The notes under the pieces: generated by a model | What the model was told of the DNA's origin: nothing | Seen by the model: the letters and a program-made list of their open reading frames with translations, nothing else | Databases searched by the model: none | Position numbers and translations under genes: made by a program | Source: Calditenuis sp032249575 | GTDB taxonomy: Archaea > Thermoproteota > Nitrososphaeria_A > Caldarchaeales > Calditenuaceae | DNA: 16,054 nt | Reading direction: 5' to 3' | Assembly (NCBI GenBank): GCA_032249575.1 | Contig: JAVVHL010000019.1 | Location: 1 to 16,054 of the forward strand | Part shown: positions 14,671 through 16,054 of the stretch, piece after piece | Numbering within the stretch: position 1 is the stretch's first letter | Layout: each line of letters begins with the position of its first letter

Positions 14671-15997
14671 GCTCGAAGACGTCCGATTCAGGATCCAAGG
14701 TGACGACAGTCCCTCCGTACCTGTCGGCCTCGACCCTGACGTACCTGAGCCTCACGGCCCTGCCCTCAGGGATCGAGCAGATCCTTTCGGCCGCTTCCCT
14801 CCAAGCCCTGCAGTAGACCGAGCGGGCTCCGTCGGAGAGCCAGAAGGCAACGGTGGCCACCCTTCCTGAAGGAGTCCTAACCTCTGAGAGCTGGGATTTG
14901 TTCAGGAGCCTCCCGGAGACGGCGATGCCCCTCATCCCCTTCCTCAGCTCACCGAGCGGAACGTCAGCGGGCTCTGAGACCTCGACGCCCTCCAGCGGCT
15001 CGACATCACCCGGCTCCATCCACCAGTGCCTCCCCTCCCTGACGAACCTGCACGAGAGCACCGAGAAGACGACGTCCCGATCCAGCGCCTTCCCCCTCGC
15101 GAGGAGGTAGGACCGGCCGTTAGTGAGGAGGTATGTGCCGTCAGGCCTCGACGAGAGGACGCGGAGGGGTCCCAGGGCCTCCGAAGGCGTAGACCGGGAG
15201 AGAGGTGAGACGCAGGTCCTAGAGCTGGTGCTGAGGCCTCCGTCCCTGTGCCTGAGCGATGTGATCAGGAACTCCGTCCACGGCTCGAGCTGCGGTGCGC
15301 CCTCCACATGCCTCGACCAGACCGTGAGCTCCACCAGTTGACCGCCGACCGAGATCAGGACGTCCCTCACACGGGTTTCCTTGCCCGAGAGCGTGACGGC
15401 CCGCTCCTCCGAAAGGCCGACGACGGTCCCCATGACGTCCAGCGACCTCCTCTCGACCCGTTGAGGGAACCCTGTCACCAGGGCCGTGAGGGGAGGGAGA
15501 TCGGGGACCTGGGCGGCCTCCAACATAGAGCCCTCGTCGAGGTGCAGCTCGACCTCACCGTCTGGTCCCTCCTTGGTCCTCGCGTTGGAGATTCGCACCG
15601 CGTCTCCCACCCCGATGCCCGAAGAGGCCACCCTATCGGCCGCCTGACCCCAGGCGACGACGTCGACGCCTCCAGAGCCGTCGGCCAACCTGAGCACCAG
15701 CATCCTCTTACCTCCCCTCTCGATGGGACCCTTCAGGCCGAGCAGCCTTCCCGTCACCGAGACGGACCTCAGACCTCCCACCAGCTCGCCGATCCTGAGG
15801 GAAGGCCTTGCGTCGCCCTCGGAGCGGAGGTATCCCAGCTCTCCGGCCACTAGGAGCAGCGCGCCGAAGCGCGTCAGCTTCGGGTCCTTCCTGATAGCCT
15901 CCTCAACGCCCTCAAGCACCTTCCTGACCGCCTCCTCGCCGAACCTCTGCCTGATCCTCTCGACGAGGGCCTCGAAGCCGACGACCAATCCTTCCAA
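14657..15997 (-). CDS. RPA-like single-stranded DNA-binding protein with several OB folds
   Basis: Binds and protects single-stranded DNA in replication and repair. The 446 residues begin with a helical region (5-57) like that of other archaeal RPAs, then at least three OB folds. OB1 spans about 66-160, with VSVTGRLLGLKGP and DGSGGVDVVAWGQAADRV. OB2 spans about 182-265, with RSLDVMGTVVGL and VELTVWSRH. The last spans about 347-440, with GIAVSGRLLNKSQ and ARSVYCRAWREAAERI. A segment at 285-335 may be a fourth, degenerate fold. No zinc-finger cysteines are seen, unlike some euryarchaeal RPAs. The TTG at 15997 has GAGG close upstream; a TTG at 15988 is the alternative. The 57 bases upstream to the window edge contain no convincing TATA box. 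It converges on the KaiC-like gene with a 14-base overlap. Confidence 0.85.
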   Translation of the reverse strand: MEGLVVGFEALVERIRQRFGEEAVRKVLEGVEEAIRKDPKLTRFGALLLVAGELGYLRSEGDARPSLRIGELVGGLRSVSVTGRLLGLKGPIERGGKRMLVLRLADGSGGVDVVAWGQAADRVASSGIGVGDAVRISNARTKEGPDGEVELHLDEGSMLEAAQVPDLPPLTALVTGFPQRVERRSLDVMGTVVGLSEERAVTLSGKETRVRDVLISVGGQLVELTVWSRHVEGAPQLEPWTEFLITSLRHRDGGLSTSSRTCVSPLSRSTPSEALGPLRVLSSRPDGTYLLTNGRSYLLARGKALDRDVVFSVLSCRFVREGRHWWMEPGDVEPLEGVEVSEPADVPLGELRKGMRGIAVSGRLLNKSQLSEVRTPSGRVATVAFWLSDGARSVYCRAWREAAERICSIPEGRAVRLRYVRVEADRYGGTVVTLDPESDVFELTEA

Positions 15998-16054
15998 CTT
16001 CCTCTTTATGGATCACTTTCAACTTAGCTCCTTTTCCATTCATTCTCTCGGGAT

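Noticed and set aside
1..16054. CRISPR arrays, insertion sequences, tRNA genes, attachment sites
   Set aside because: No regularly spaced repeats, transposase motifs, terminal inverted repeats or tRNA T-loop patterns were seen by eye.

Overview
The window looks like a stretch of chromosome from a GC-rich, probably thermophilic archaeon. The sequence support is archaeal-type information genes (TFE, Trm56, an Lhr-family helicase, a multi-OB-fold RPA-like protein, an archaeal-style RNase P RNA), a mevalonate-pathway HMG-CoA reductase, heavy use of AGG for arginine, GGAGG-type ribosome sites, and TATA-like boxes placed about 26 bp from start codons as in leaderless archaeal transcripts. The ClsN/Smc6-like ATPase and the two-domain copper oxidase point to the TACK side of the archaea (a deep Thaumarchaeota, Aigarchaeota or Crenarchaeota relative). 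That placement is inference; no marker here fixes it.

Layout. Positions 1-254 hold the 3' part of an RNase P RNA, cut by the window edge. On the minus strand follow HMG-CoA reductase (304-1524) and a methanogen-type seryl-tRNA synthetase (1529-3079), which appear co-transcribed from a leaderless promoter near 3106. Divergent from them is a large Lhr-type superfamily 2 helicase (3194-6031).

Positions 6050-9392 are a compact copper and redox operon: a promoter with three tandem palindromic decamers, a membrane-anchored two-domain multicopper oxidase, a membrane-anchored cupredoxin, a Tat-exported NosL-thioredoxin fusion with a His-rich linker, and a CcdA-type thiol-electron transporter. Together they read as an extracytoplasmic copper oxidase, its electron-carrier partner, and the copper-delivery and thiol-reduction machinery needed to load copper centres.

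Positions 9350-12567 (minus strand) are the most striking part. A short SMC-family ATPase whose two head halves carry Smc6-like signatures is followed by two small genes. One looks like a kleisin and the other resembles a KITE protein of the Nse3/MAGE kind. I read this as a minimal archaeal Smc5/6-like complex (ATPase, kleisin, KITE). The ATPase family call is firm; the two partner calls rest on fold-level resemblance seen by eye.

Positions 12740-14670 (plus strand) hold tfe, trm56 and a KaiC/RecA-like ATPase. A convergent multi-OB-fold RPA-like protein (14657-15997, minus strand) overlaps the end of the KaiC-like gene. No insertion sequences, CRISPR arrays, tRNAs or clear pseudogenes are visible, and there is no gene-free stretch above 300 bases.
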